Positions 27,328 to 35,011 of a stretch of 60,589 nucleotides of DNA are shown in pieces. The notes beneath the pieces are model-generated. The model searched no databases, was not told the origin of the DNA, and was given only the letters and a program-made list of their open reading frames with translations. The stretch spans positions 1-60,589 of the forward strand of contig SIAA01000009.1 of the NCBI GenBank assembly GCA_009692045.1. Reading direction: 5' to 3'. Source of the DNA: Phycisphaerales bacterium (lineage in GTDB: Bacteria; Planctomycetota; Phycisphaerae; Phycisphaerales; SM1A02). Both the position numbers and the translations under genes were made by a program. How positions within the stretch are numbered: the stretch's first letter is position 1; each line of letters begins with the position of its first letter.

Positions 27328-28857
27328 TTGCCCCTCGATAAAGCCATTATCCCCGAACTTCTGCTGCAGTCCCTGACCCGGCTGGGCTTTCACGAACCCA
27401 CGCCCGTCCAGGCGGCATCGCTGGCTGCGGTTGAGTCGGGAAAGGATGTAGTCGCGCTGGCACCAACCGGTTCAGGCAAGACGCTTGCTTTTGGAACCGG
27501 ACTCATCGCCCGTCTGCTTCGTGATCGTCCCAAAGCTAGGAGGGTGGAAAACGACGGCCGAGGTCGGCACGGGAAGTCGGGCACTCACAACAAGCGCCGC
27601 GTTGAGACGCGTATTCACGCCGAAGACCGTCTCCGAGCCATAGTCCTCTGTCCCACGCGGGAGTTGGCACAGCAGGTGGCCGCCGACTTGGCACAGGCGG
27701 CACGCGGCAGCGTGATCAAGTGTGGAGCGGTCTATGGCAAGAGCGCTATCGAGCCCCAGCGCCAACTAGTTGCCAGCGGCTTGGACATTGTTGTCGGAAC
27801 ACCAGGCCGACTCCTTGAACTCATGAACGAGGGAAGTTTGCCCACACAAGCGGTGTTGTCGGTCGTGGTTGACGAAGCTGATCGGATGGTGGACATGGGG
27901 TTCTTCCCCCAAGTAACCAAGGTGCTGGAGCGGATACCGGCGACCCGCCAGACTCTCTGTTTCAGCGCGACACTGCCCGCGCATGTCGAGGCCTCTATTG
28001 CGTCAATCGTGCGTGAGCCAGTTCGGGTTGAGGTGGGAAAGCGCAACTCGGCGGTGGCCGGCGATCACAAGTGCTACCTGATCGAAGACGAGAGAAAAGT
28101 AGCGCTCCTGCTGCACTTGGTGAAGCGCCGCTCTCTGAGTGGTGTGGTTGTTTATGTCCGCACCCGCCGCCGCGTGGGGTGGGTGGCGCAAGCGCTTAGG
28201 CGCAACGGAATCTCCATGGAAGTAATGCACGGTGACCGCTCGCAGGCGCGGCGCAACGAGGCGATTTCCCGCTTTGCCACCGGCGAGAGCAACATCCTCG
28301 TCGCAACGGATGTGGTGGCGAGGGGACTGCATGTTCCCGCCATAAAAATAGTGGTGAACTACGACGCCCCCATGATGCCAGAGGACTTTGTCCACCGAGT
28401 CGGACGCTCTGGTCATGGCGAGGGCCGATCGAGCAGCATCAGTTTCATCGGTGCCGCAGACAGCAAGAGGATGCGGGCTGCCGAGGAGCTTGCGGGGGTG
28501 AAGATTGAAGTCACCGAAGTTCCCGACTGCAGTGAGTTTGAGCGCCAGACCTCGACCCCAATACCAGACCAAGACACCCAGCGGCGCCACCCAAAGAACA
28601 AAGGTGGGCGCCGCAGTCAACTGGATCGGGCCAAAGTTGTGCCCCGAGCAACTTCGCGTGCCACGGGACACCACAACCGATCTGAGGCGGCTCAGGCCGA
28701 GCCACCGCAGCGGAAATCCAAGCGCCGGAGCCGCGTCGACCGCTCGTCACCGGTCGGAAGTAAGGATGGTCTGGGCCAGCAGCGCGGTAAGCAGCGCAAC
28801 AAACCGCTGTCAGGTCAACGACCCGGTGGCGGAGTTCGCCCCAAACCAACATCCTGA
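27328..28857 (+). CDS. DEAD-box RNA helicase
   Basis: 509 residues with the ordered DEAD-box motifs: Q motif (GFHEPTPVQAAS), motif I APTGSGKT, Ia PTRELAQQ, II DEAD, III SAT (FSATLP), and VI HRVGRSGHG. A basic Lys/Arg/Gln-rich tail follows from about residue 420 and probably binds RNA, as in RhlE and CshA-type helicases. A stop codon (TGA) lies six bases upstream in frame, so translation must begin at the TTG at 27328 or later, and TTG fits the domain boundary. An insert of about 25 basic residues lies between motifs I and Ia. Confidence 0.95.
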   Translation: MPLDKAIIPELLLQSLTRLGFHEPTPVQAASLAAVESGKDVVALAPTGSGKTLAFGTGLIARLLRDRPKARRVENDGRGRHGKSGTHNKRRVETRIHAEDRLRAIVLCPTRELAQQVAADLAQAARGSVIKCGAVYGKSAIEPQRQLVASGLDIVVGTPGRLLELMNEGSLPTQAVLSVVVDEADRMVDMGFFPQVTKVLERIPATRQTLCFSATLPAHVEASIASIVREPVRVEVGKRNSAVAGDHKCYLIEDERKVALLLHLVKRRSLSGVVVYVRTRRRVGWVAQALRRNGISMEVMHGDRSQARRNEAISRFATGESNILVATDVVARGLHVPAIKIVVNYDAPMMPEDFVHRVGRSGHGEGRSSSISFIGAADSKRMRAAEELAGVKIEVTEVPDCSEFERQTSTPIPDQDTQRRHPKNKGGRRSQLDRAKVVPRATSRATGHHNRSEAAQAEPPQRKSKRRSRVDRSSPVGSKDGLGQQRGKQRNKPLSGQRPGGGVRPKPTS

Positions 28858-28863
28858 CTGGTC

Positions 28864-29472
28864 GTGGCAGAGCCCAACCAACCCGTTGCTTGGAAGTACC
28901 AACTGTGTGTCACCATGATTTTTCTGGTGCTGGGTGCAGCGGTCGAGTTAGGCGTGGTTTCCTGGCATTTGTCCCAGATGCAGCCGACAGACACCTCGGT
29001 TCTGACTCAAGAGACGGATCTCAGTCGCACACATGTCTGGATGGTCAACCGTTGGAGTGACAGAATCGTTGACTGGTCCTGTTTTTGGCGGGAGCCAACC
29101 GCTCTCTCCAACCCCATGCCCGCGTCGGTGTTGGTGTCAGAGTCAGATCCTCCGCCGAGAATCGACTCCGGCAGGCAGGGAGGAGTACGAGCCGCCAGGT
29201 TCAGCGTGGGATGGCCATGCCGCTTTGAGGGAACCCTCTGGATCGCCACACGGACCGAAGACCCCTTTCCCGCCTGGGCTCCAGACGAAGTCTTGATTGA
29301 GTCAGTGCACGCATCCCGCACCCGCTTTCTCGATCGAGAGCGAGGCGGTGAGCGTTGGTTTTCTGCCCCAGCATTCGCCGCCGACTCCGCCATTCTGGGT
29401 CTGATGCTGGCTACCTGTTTCTGGTTGATCCGCCGAATCTCAAAGCAGCGGCACCACAAATCTGACAAGTAG
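28864..29472 (+). CDS. membrane protein of unknown function
   Basis: Not recognised. The 202-residue protein has an N-terminal membrane helix (about 12-35), an extracytoplasmic stretch rich in Ser, Arg and Trp, and a second helix close to the C-terminus (AILGLMLATCFWLI) with a basic tail. The GTG start lies 6 bp after the helicase stop, suggesting co-transcription with it. The 3' end overlaps the convergent gene by 33 bp. Confidence 0.7.
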   Translation: MAEPNQPVAWKYQLCVTMIFLVLGAAVELGVVSWHLSQMQPTDTSVLTQETDLSRTHVWMVNRWSDRIVDWSCFWREPTALSNPMPASVLVSESDPPPRIDSGRQGGVRAARFSVGWPCRFEGTLWIATRTEDPFPAWAPDEVLIESVHASRTRFLDRERGGERWFSAPAFAADSAILGLMLATCFWLIRRISKQRHHKSDK

Positions 29473-29676
29473 CTGTAGGGCGAGCCACAGTCCTGCCATT
29501 ACCAGAAGGACATGCATGGCCATACCAGCGCTCTGCTTGCAAAAGCCACTCATACTTTCGCAGCGCACCGCCTTATATGTCACACAGATTCCATAAACAA
29601 GCGGCACAATCAGCAGCCACCAAACGCCACCATGAAGCGGTATCGGCTCAAGGAAGGGGACCCACGCGACGATCAC
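29440..29676 (-). CDS. small membrane protein of unknown function
   Basis: A 78-residue hydrophobic protein with two likely membrane helices (WWLLIVPLVYGICVTYKAV and MHVLLVMAGLWLALQLL) joined by a short loop with two Cys. GTG start; its start overlaps the stop of the DUF6677-like gene by 4 bp (GTGA), which supports its being a real second cistron. Its tail overlaps the convergent gene by 33 bp. Confidence 0.65.
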   Translation of the reverse strand: MIVAWVPFLEPIPLHGGVWWLLIVPLVYGICVTYKAVRCESMSGFCKQSAGMAMHVLLVMAGLWLALQLLVRFVVPLL

Positions 29677-30146
29677 GGCGCAGCCCGCTCAGCTTCGTCC
29701 TGAAGACGGCATCGCCCGAGGGCATCCAGCACCACCACAACATTCATGAGGCCAGCGAGGGCGCAGTAGAGGGTTCCGATTTCATTGGGAATCCCAAACC
29801 CCTTGAAACTGCTCACCCGAGCATCAGCTTCGCGTCTAACCGAGCTCGGCGGAGTAGCGACCATCTCCCCCAACTCTCCAGAGCGCACGAATCGCCCATT
29901 GGTCCAGTCAACGATGAAGGCGATCGGTCCAGCGCCGGCTTGGGCCACAAACCACAATCGGTCTTCGGTGCGATCAACGCAATCAACACCACCCAGAAGT
30001 ACGCCTCCCAGAAAGAGGCTGAGTACCCCGCCCATAATGGCAACGCCCCGTTTCTTGTGTCCGAGCCATATCTGACCGAGGCCAGGCAGTAGCCACCCAA
30101 GGGCGCCAGCCATCCAGTTGAAGGGTTCGTCCTCGTGAATGTTCAT
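29673..30146 (-). CDS. DUF6677-like multi-helix membrane protein
   Basis: A 157-residue protein. The N-terminal part WMAGALGWLLPGLGQIWLGHKKRG is a TM2-like helix-turn of the kind in DUF6677 proteins, which are common in planctomycetes. It is followed by a second helix, a loop with DCVDRTEDRLWFVAQAGAG and a final helix near the C-terminus. The function of the family is unknown. The family name is my recollection of this pattern, not a search result. It starts 87 bp from the divergent conserved gene at 30234. Confidence 0.75.
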   Translation of the reverse strand: MNIHEDEPFNWMAGALGWLLPGLGQIWLGHKKRGVAIMGGVLSLFLGGVLLGGVDCVDRTEDRLWFVAQAGAGPIAFIVDWTNGRFVRSGELGEMVATPPSSVRREADARVSSFKGFGIPNEIGTLYCALAGLMNVVVVLDALGRCRLQDEAERAAP

Positions 30147-30233
30147 GCGTACGCCTCAGCCGGCGCTGATAGAGTGTATTGATCAGAGGCAGTCGCCGCC
30201 GTCTATGACCAGAGCGAATATTGGAGGACCCAC

Positions 30234-30644
30234 ATGCAGTCCAGCAAACACACTCCCAAGGGCACAGGATTCGACCACTCAGACGGAGTAGTAGACCGTC
30301 GTGGCGGGCTCGATAGGCGCGACATCGCGCCAGCCGATCCGACAAACCTGGAGCGCCGTCGCGGCCCTGGTCGTCGACTCACTGACTTCATAAAGACAGC
30401 CGAAGAGGGGGAGATGAGCAAGGAGCAGTACCTGTTCCTGCTGGCGATCGACGCCTTCAAGCGCGTGAACCACAAGACCTTCCCAGCTTGGACAGATGTT
30501 TTGGAAATAGTCCGCAAGTTGGGCTATCGCAAGACGATGCCAACCGAACTGAACTTGGGAAGCCGCGCCGAGGATTGGCTGGAGAAGGCAGACGCTCCCA
30601 GCGGGGTCAACAAGGAAGCCGAAGCAGACGAAGAGGGGGAGTGA
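30234..30644 (+). CDS. conserved cytoplasmic protein of unknown function
   Basis: 136 residues, very rich in Arg, Asp, Glu and Lys. The N-terminal third is disordered-looking (DRRGGLDRRD, LERRRGPGRRLTDF). The core (KEQYLFLLAIDAFKRVNHKTFPAWTDVLEIVRKLGYRK) is a helical segment resembling a winged-helix or DNA-binding unit, and the tail is acidic. No domain is recognised with confidence. Normal codon use and an isolated position support a real gene. Confidence 0.75.
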   Translation: MQSSKHTPKGTGFDHSDGVVDRRGGLDRRDIAPADPTNLERRRGPGRRLTDFIKTAEEGEMSKEQYLFLLAIDAFKRVNHKTFPAWTDVLEIVRKLGYRKTMPTELNLGSRAEDWLEKADAPSGVNKEAEADEEGE

Positions 30645-30662
30645 GTCCCGGGGCGCGACTGC

Positions 30663-30929
30663 TCAGGCCTTGTTCTTGAAGTAGTCGGCATTGATCTGGA
30701 TGTACTTAGACCATTCCTCGGGTAGTTCGTCCTGAGGAAATATTGCCTTGACGGGGCACTCGTCTACACAAAGACCACAATCGATGCAGGTGTCCGGATC
30801 AATATATAACTGCTGAGCTGTCGTGCCGTCGCTGGCATTCTTGGTTGGATGAATGCAGTCGACAGGACAGACATCAACACAAGACAAGTCCTTTGTGCCA
30901 ATGCATGGTTCAGCAATTATGTGTGTCAT
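30663..30929 (-). CDS. 2[4Fe-4S] / 7Fe-type ferredoxin
   Basis: An 88-residue ferredoxin. The first cluster motif has a long Cys spacing (CIGTKDLSC, then VDVCPVDC), as in 7Fe or Alvin-type ferredoxins. The second is canonical (CIDCGLCVDECP). A short helical tail follows (EEWSKYIQINADYFK). It would carry electrons between soluble enzymes. Its redox partner is not in the window. A promoter-like sequence lies at 30945-30972, giving a leader of only about 10 nt without a clear ribosome-binding site. Confidence 0.92.
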   Translation of the reverse strand: MTHIIAEPCIGTKDLSCVDVCPVDCIHPTKNASDGTTAQQLYIDPDTCIDCGLCVDECPVKAIFPQDELPEEWSKYIQINADYFKNKA

Positions 30930-30944
30930 GGTGAGATGGAGGGA

Positions 30945-30972
30945 ATCATATATCGGTGAAAACGCAGCACAA
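30945..30972 (-). promoter_or_regulatory. putative sigma70 promoter of the ferredoxin gene
   Basis: On the minus strand TTGTGC (30967-30972) is followed after 16 bp by TATGAT (30945-30950), which has five of six bases of the -10 consensus. It sits just downstream of the terminator of the preceding transcription unit, as expected for a new unit. Confidence 0.45.
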
Positions 30973-30985
30973 ATCCCCTAAAAAC

Positions 30986-31018
30986 AACCAGAGCCGACGC
31001 CTTGCGTCGGCTCTGGTT
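30986..31018 (-). terminator. intrinsic terminator of the lysine-rich peptide gene
   Basis: A perfect 15-bp stem (30986-31000 with 31004-31018) with a 3-nt loop. In the leftward direction it is followed by GTTTTTA, so it best terminates the minus-strand peptide gene, 20 bp after its stop codon. Rightward it is followed only by CTTT. Confidence 0.85.
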
Positions 31019-31037
31019 CTTTGCTCATCGAAGAGTC

Positions 31038-31094
31038 TTAGCGCTTTGACTTCTTAGCGCTCTTCTTCGCGGCCTTCTTCTTCTTCTTTGCCAT
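31038..31094 (-). CDS. 18-residue lysine-rich peptide
   Basis: An ORF of 19 codons encodes ATG, then alternating blocks of Lys with Ala and Ser, ending KSKR: 11 of 18 residues are Lys or Arg. A strong AAGGAG ribosome-binding site lies 8-13 bases upstream of ATG, and an intrinsic terminator (30986-31018) begins 20 bp past the stop, so it is a stand-alone short transcription unit. The composition is like the tails of bacterial H1-like or HU-like proteins, which bind nucleic acids. That role is inferred. No homologue was searched. An alternative is a small RNA with a chance ORF, but the ribosome-binding site argues against it. Confidence 0.6.
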   Translation of the reverse strand: MAKKKKKAAKKSAKKSKR

Positions 31095-31110
31095 AGTGTG
31101 GCTCCTTTGT

Positions 31111-31152
31111 AGTTACGCTTGGTGTCGGAGAGGAGCAATCGCCAGCGTAACT
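31111..31152. repeat. 9-bp perfect inverted repeat in the leader of the peptide gene
   Basis: AGTTACGCT at 31111-31119 and its exact reverse complement AGCGTAACT at 31144-31152 are separated by 24 bp, in the gap between the lysine-rich peptide gene (minus) and dapB (plus). It could be an operator for a dimeric regulator or a leader hairpin. Nothing else supports either. Confidence 0.35.
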
Positions 31153-31282
31153 AAGCGACCGCCCACCCGTGTTGTATCGTTATCGTCCTCACAAGGAAAG
31201 AGACTTGACTAGAAATTTCCAAGATTCTTTCTGGGTGATGCCAGATCACTCCCCTCACTATCACGGACGACAGCTACCAATC

Positions 31283-31987
31283 GTGACTATATCGATACTC
31301 CTAAGCGGCGCTGACGGACGAATGGGAACGCGAGTTGCCGCGGCGTGCCTCGCTTCTGGCGGCGAGTTCTCCATCGGACAATCATGTGATCGAGCTCGGG
31401 CAGCCAGTGAATCCGGCCCCCGCTGCGATGTGATCATTGACTTCTCCAGCGACGAGGGCACCAGAAGCGCGATCGACACAGCCAACCGACTGGGTATTGG
31501 GCTGCTGGTGTGTACAACCAACCTATCGGCGATCACGCTTTCCCACATCGAGGCGCTCGCCGCCAGCGCGCCCGTGATGATCGCCCCCAACACATCGCTC
31601 GGTGTATCGGTATTGCGCCGCCTCGTTCGCGACGCGGCCCGGATGCTGAGCAAGGAGGCTGACATTGACATCATCGAGCAACACCACACGAAGAAGTTGG
31701 ACTCTCCCAGCGGCACCGCCAAGTCACTAGCCGAGGCCATCGGAACGGGCAGGGGAAAACCCTTGGAAACCAGCAGGATTCATGCAATTCGGGCCGGGGA
31801 AATAGTGGGTGAACATCAAGTGCAGTTCACGCTTCAGGGAGAGTCGGTGACGCTGATTCACCGCGCCCAGACACGAGACCTATTCGCGCGCGGCGCGCTG
31901 CAACTGGCTCGTTGGCTGGCCACCCGAAGGCCCGGCATGTGGACGGTAGATGATTGGCTGGACGAGAGACTTGCGCTGGTTCAATAG
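31283..31987 (+). CDS. dapB: 4-hydroxy-tetrahydrodipicolinate reductase
   Basis: About 234 residues. The N-terminal Rossmann fold reads LLSGADGRMGTRVAAA, the NAD(P)H site. The substrate loop DIDIIEQHHTKKLDSPSGTAKSLA holds the catalytic His-His and Lys, and the SPSGTA signature follows. DapB makes tetrahydrodipicolinate for lysine and diaminopimelate. The frame is open to a GTG at 31169 and an ATG at 31238, but DapB normally begins within a few residues of the Rossmann strand, so I choose GTG 31283. The start is not certain. Confidence 0.9.
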   Translation: MTISILLSGADGRMGTRVAAACLASGGEFSIGQSCDRARAASESGPRCDVIIDFSSDEGTRSAIDTANRLGIGLLVCTTNLSAITLSHIEALAASAPVMIAPNTSLGVSVLRRLVRDAARMLSKEADIDIIEQHHTKKLDSPSGTAKSLAEAIGTGRGKPLETSRIHAIRAGEIVGEHQVQFTLQGESVTLIHRAQTRDLFARGALQLARWLATRRPGMWTVDDWLDERLALVQ

Positions 31988-32107
31988 ACCCCTGGGGGCA
32001 GCAGCCTCGGGGTCGCCGCCAGAGGCCAGAGGCTAGGTTGGCCGCAAGGATAGCCAGCGCAGCCCGCCGAGCGGGTCCCAAGCCCAAGCTAATCTGCACC
32101 CCTCACA

Positions 32108-33421
32108 GTGAAGCCGACGACTCACAACATGCAGGAATCCACCGGGGTTGGCTTGGCGTCCGGCATCGAGCGCGCCGAGCTTTCGTGTGGCATGCAAGTC
32201 CTTGTCGAGCACATCGATTCGGTACGCAGCGTGGGTCTTACCTGGCTGTTGCCGGTAGGCCTCAGCGGTGATCCCGAGGGGGCACTCGGTGAAGGCGAAT
32301 CGGTCATGCTCAGCGAACTCATTCTGCGGGGAAGCGCTGGCAGAAGCAGTCGTGACTTCGGCGAATCTCTCGATCAATTGGGTGTGAGTCGGCGTTGCAC
32401 GGCCGCCAACTACCACACCGTCGTGTCGGCGACAATGTTGGGGAGCAATGTTGAGGGGGCGCTACCCATTCTGGCCGGGATGATTCGTGATCCAACCATC
32501 GCCGCCGATGCGATTGAACCCGTGCGTGCCCTTGCCATCGCTTCCATCGAGGGGCTGGACGACTCTCCGGGATTTGTCGCGGCAATGAAGATGCAGGAGC
32601 GCGCCCTCCCCTGGCCCTACAACCGCAGTGGCATGGGCACCATGGATGGCCTGCGCGCGCTCACCAGAGAAGGACTGCACGCGGCCTGGCATAGGCGGTG
32701 CTGCCCCGGTAGGCATGGCGATCACCACAGTGTTGGCGGCTCAATCATCTCGCTGGCTGGTGATGTGAAGATCGAGCAGGTTGTCAAGATCTTGGAGCCG
32801 CTGCTGTCGGGGTGGGTTGGAGTGGGTTCGGAGCCAGCAATAAGCGGGCCGCGGCAGCGCGGCTCGGTGTTCAAGAAACTTCCCACAGAGCAAACACAAA
32901 TCTGCCTAGGATTCGAAGCACCGCCGAGTGCTGCGCCGGACTTTATGGCATTCCGACTTGCGACGGAAATCCTCGGGGGAGGAATGTCATCCCGCCTTTT
33001 CACCGAGGTTCGCGAGAAGCGATCCCTCTGTTACTCCGTGGGCGCTTCTCAGTCATCCGGTCGGGACTTCGGGCTCATCACCGTGCACGCTGGCAGCACT
33101 GCGGAGAGAGCCAACGAGACTCTGGAGTGCATCGACACCGAACTGCGCCGCATCGGCCAGGGGGTAACCAGGTCCGAGTTTGAACGAGCAAAGATAAAGT
33201 TGAAGAGCGCCATGGTCATGTCGGGCGAGAGCACCTCGGCCCGTGCACTTTCAATGGCAAGAGATGCCCACATTTTTGGCCGACCAAGATCGCTTGCCGA
33301 GCGATCCGGGGATCTTGATCGTGTCAACTTTGAGGAGTTCAACCTCTATCTACCAATACGAATGAGCGAGGCGTGGCTCTCCACCAGAACACTCTCGGTC
33401 GTGGGCCAAAATCCTCTATAA
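32108..33421 (+). CDS. M16 family protein lacking zinc ligands (inactive subunit type)
   Basis: A 437-residue protein with the two-lobe M16 organisation: an N-terminal lobe (TWLLPVGLSGDPEG) and a C-terminal lobe (LATEILGGGMSSRLFTEVREKRSLCYSVGA, the M16 R/Y pair). The HxxEH site is replaced by MLSEL in the aligned position, so zinc cannot be bound. A CCPGRHGDHH insert sits before the SIISLAGDV strand. Many bacterial M16B enzymes pair an active with an inactive subunit. The M16 gene at 21364 is active and could be the partner, though it is 10 kb away. No signal peptide. Confidence 0.85.
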   Translation: MKPTTHNMQESTGVGLASGIERAELSCGMQVLVEHIDSVRSVGLTWLLPVGLSGDPEGALGEGESVMLSELILRGSAGRSSRDFGESLDQLGVSRRCTAANYHTVVSATMLGSNVEGALPILAGMIRDPTIAADAIEPVRALAIASIEGLDDSPGFVAAMKMQERALPWPYNRSGMGTMDGLRALTREGLHAAWHRRCCPGRHGDHHSVGGSIISLAGDVKIEQVVKILEPLLSGWVGVGSEPAISGPRQRGSVFKKLPTEQTQICLGFEAPPSAAPDFMAFRLATEILGGGMSSRLFTEVREKRSLCYSVGASQSSGRDFGLITVHAGSTAERANETLECIDTELRRIGQGVTRSEFERAKIKLKSAMVMSGESTSARALSMARDAHIFGRPRSLAERSGDLDRVNFEEFNLYLPIRMSEAWLSTRTLSVVGQNPL

Positions 33422-33436
33422 AATCCCCATCCAGCT

Positions 33437-33694
33437 TCACCCGGCGATGGGCTCAATGCGCGAGTAGTGATCCAGATTTAGGACCACAATCTCACCGTCA
33501 TCTAGGCGTATCTCAAGCCGATCCAGCCATACTCTGTCATTCTTGGAGTGAGCAAACCAAGACCCTGTCTCAGCCTGACGAAACCGTTGCACCACACCCT
33601 CGATCGAAGTGGTCCACACCTGATCGACTTGCGGTAGTTGTTGGGTGACGCGGACACGGGATCCGATGGCGATGGATGCACTGTCCGTTGACAT
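33437..33694 (-). CDS. small conserved protein of unknown function
   Basis: 85 residues, mostly beta: GSRVRVTQQLPQ, then WTTSIEGVVQRFRQAETGSWF, AHSKNDRVWLDRLEIR and GEIVVLNLDHYSRIE. It looks like a single SH3- or Sm-like barrel with a conserved WxxRLxxRxxDGE core. I have seen very similar small proteins in planctomycetes but know no function for them. No membrane or export signal. It lies 33 bp upstream of, and opposite to, nothing regulatory that I can see. Confidence 0.75.
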   Translation of the reverse strand: MSTDSASIAIGSRVRVTQQLPQVDQVWTTSIEGVVQRFRQAETGSWFAHSKNDRVWLDRLEIRLDDGEIVVLNLDHYSRIEPIAG

Positions 33695-33727
33695 GGGCTA
33701 GCGAGTATAGGGTGACTCGAGCGAGAG

Positions 33728-34477
33728 TCAGTCGGATGTCGGCCCAGCGGGTGCGGGCTCAGGTGCGGGCTCAGGTGCGGGCTCAGGTGCGGGCTCGGGT
33801 GCGGGCTCAGGTGCGGGCTCGGGTGCGGGCTCAGGTGCGGGCTCGGGTGCGGGCTCAGGTGCGGGCTCAGGTGCGGGCGTGTTGTCGCGCGGAATCGCCT
33901 TGAAGGCATAGGCTGTAAGAATGATGTCGGCGGTGCCGCCGACCCCCTGGCGCTGCGTCCTCAGTTTGAGAGTGTCTCCAGGTTTCATCAGACTCAACTG
34001 CCGCCTAATACTTGCCGGATCAGCAGAGAGCAATCCCTCAACCGCCAGCACAACATCAAACCGGTGGACACCAGCTAGCGCAGCCGGCCCACCATCCATC
34101 AGAGCAGACACGATGGAGGTTGTTGTCGCATCAATGGAGAGATGGTGCGCCAACTCGGCACTTGGAGTATCGAGTCGCAAGCCAGCCATGACCAGTGGAT
34201 TCACCCGGCCGTGAAGTTGGGGCGGAAGTTGAAGGGTGCGCACCACCCGCCCGTCTTTGGCGAGAATCTCGATGGTCTTATCCTTTCGAACCACCTGCGC
34301 AGCAGGAATCAGCCTGTTGTCGAGTCGAACCTCCACCTTGTCATCCTGGACATGGATATCGAATCGCGGCACATATGGGGCGCCTCCGCTACTTGGCTGC
34401 GGTGTGGGATCGTGTGACTGGGCTGCCAACGGAGCAGCGATCATGCAGGCCAAGACAACTCCTATGGGGAAGCGCAT
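33728..34477 (-). CDS. exported PDZ-domain protein with Pro-Ala-Pro-Glu tail
   Basis: 249 residues. An N-terminal signal peptide (about 1-20, ending PLAAQS) is followed by a region that looks extracytoplasmic, then a PDZ-like domain near residues 100-185 (GLRLDTPSAELAHHLSID, ALMDGGPAALAGVHRFDVVLAVEG, RQLSLMKPGDTLKLRTQR). The end is a run of about ten PAPE repeats encoded by a 12-bp tandem array (33751-33878), likely a rigid spacer. It may bind peptide tails in the periplasm. No protease domain is present, so it is not a DegP. Confidence 0.85.
   Translation of the reverse strand: MRFPIGVVLACMIAAPLAAQSHDPTPQPSSGGAPYVPRFDIHVQDDKVEVRLDNRLIPAAQVVRKDKTIEILAKDGRVVRTLQLPPQLHGRVNPLVMAGLRLDTPSAELAHHLSIDATTTSIVSALMDGGPAALAGVHRFDVVLAVEGLLSADPASIRRQLSLMKPGDTLKLRTQRQGVGGTADIILTAYAFKAIPRDNTPAPEPAPEPAPEPAPEPAPEPAPEPAPEPAPEPAPEPAPEPAPAGPTSD
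33751..33878. repeat. 12-bp tandem repeat inside the PDZ gene
   Basis: Ten full copies of a 12-bp unit, GTGCGGGCTCAG alternating with GTGCGGGCTCGG, plus a partial copy. It stays in frame and codes for the PAPE spacer. The unit size and near identity make it prone to slippage and copy-number change without frameshift. Confidence 0.9.
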
Positions 34478-34512
34478 GCCAACATCCTAATGGCAATCTG
34501 AGCCGCGCCCCT

Positions 34513-35004
34513 ATGATTGGAGCGATCTTGAGCATGCTGCGCTCACTTCCCAAGAGGTCGATCTGGACCGCCCTGTCCACCTGCACAATCTCCTGCCTGT
34601 TGTCTTGTACGCCGCCGGCTCGGATGGGCCCACAGGGACCATGGCCCTACACGGAGGCGCACCTGAGGATGCACTCTCTCTGCTACGCGCGCGATGTGGG
34701 TGAGGTCACCGAAGTCGTTGTTCACATTGAGTTCACAGACTCGGACGGCGATCTGTGCAAGGCGACTGGGCAACTTAGGGTTCTAGTCTCGGGTCCGGGG
34801 ACGCCAGGCGTGGAGCGGCTTCTGGATCTCTCTGACAAAACCGCAAACCACGATGCATTTCAGAGAGCCACATCCACCTACCGGATGACGGTCAGTATTC
34901 CGCGCGTGAGTACCGACGCGGTTGTCACCATCGAGGCGAAGCTCGTAGATGGCGAACGATCACTTAGCGATCAGCGCCGAATATCAGTGCGCACACAAAC
35001 CTGA
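34513..35004 (+). CDS. lipoprotein of unknown function
   Basis: About 163 residues. Signal peptide with lipobox TISCLLSC, then TPP, at about residues 20-33. The mature part has few landmarks: a beta-type domain with VTEVVVHIEFTDSDGDLCKATGQLRV and YRMTVSIPRVSTDAVVTIEAKL, suggesting a small beta-sandwich. The ORF runs on upstream to 34195 across the antisense of the PDZ gene, but ATG 34513 (or 34534) begins the signal peptide. Not recognised further. Confidence 0.65.
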   Translation: MIGAILSMLRSLPKRSIWTALSTCTISCLLSCTPPARMGPQGPWPYTEAHLRMHSLCYARDVGEVTEVVVHIEFTDSDGDLCKATGQLRVLVSGPGTPGVERLLDLSDKTANHDAFQRATSTYRMTVSIPRVSTDAVVTIEAKLVDGERSLSDQRRISVRTQT

Positions 35005-35011
35005 GGTTGCA

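Noticed and set aside
33751-33878. Possible CRISPR array
   Set aside because: The units are 12 bp, contiguous and in frame within a coding gene; there are no spacers.
34195-34512. Upstream extension of the lipoprotein ORF
   Set aside because: It is antisense to the PDZ gene, and the signal peptide starts at ATG 34513.
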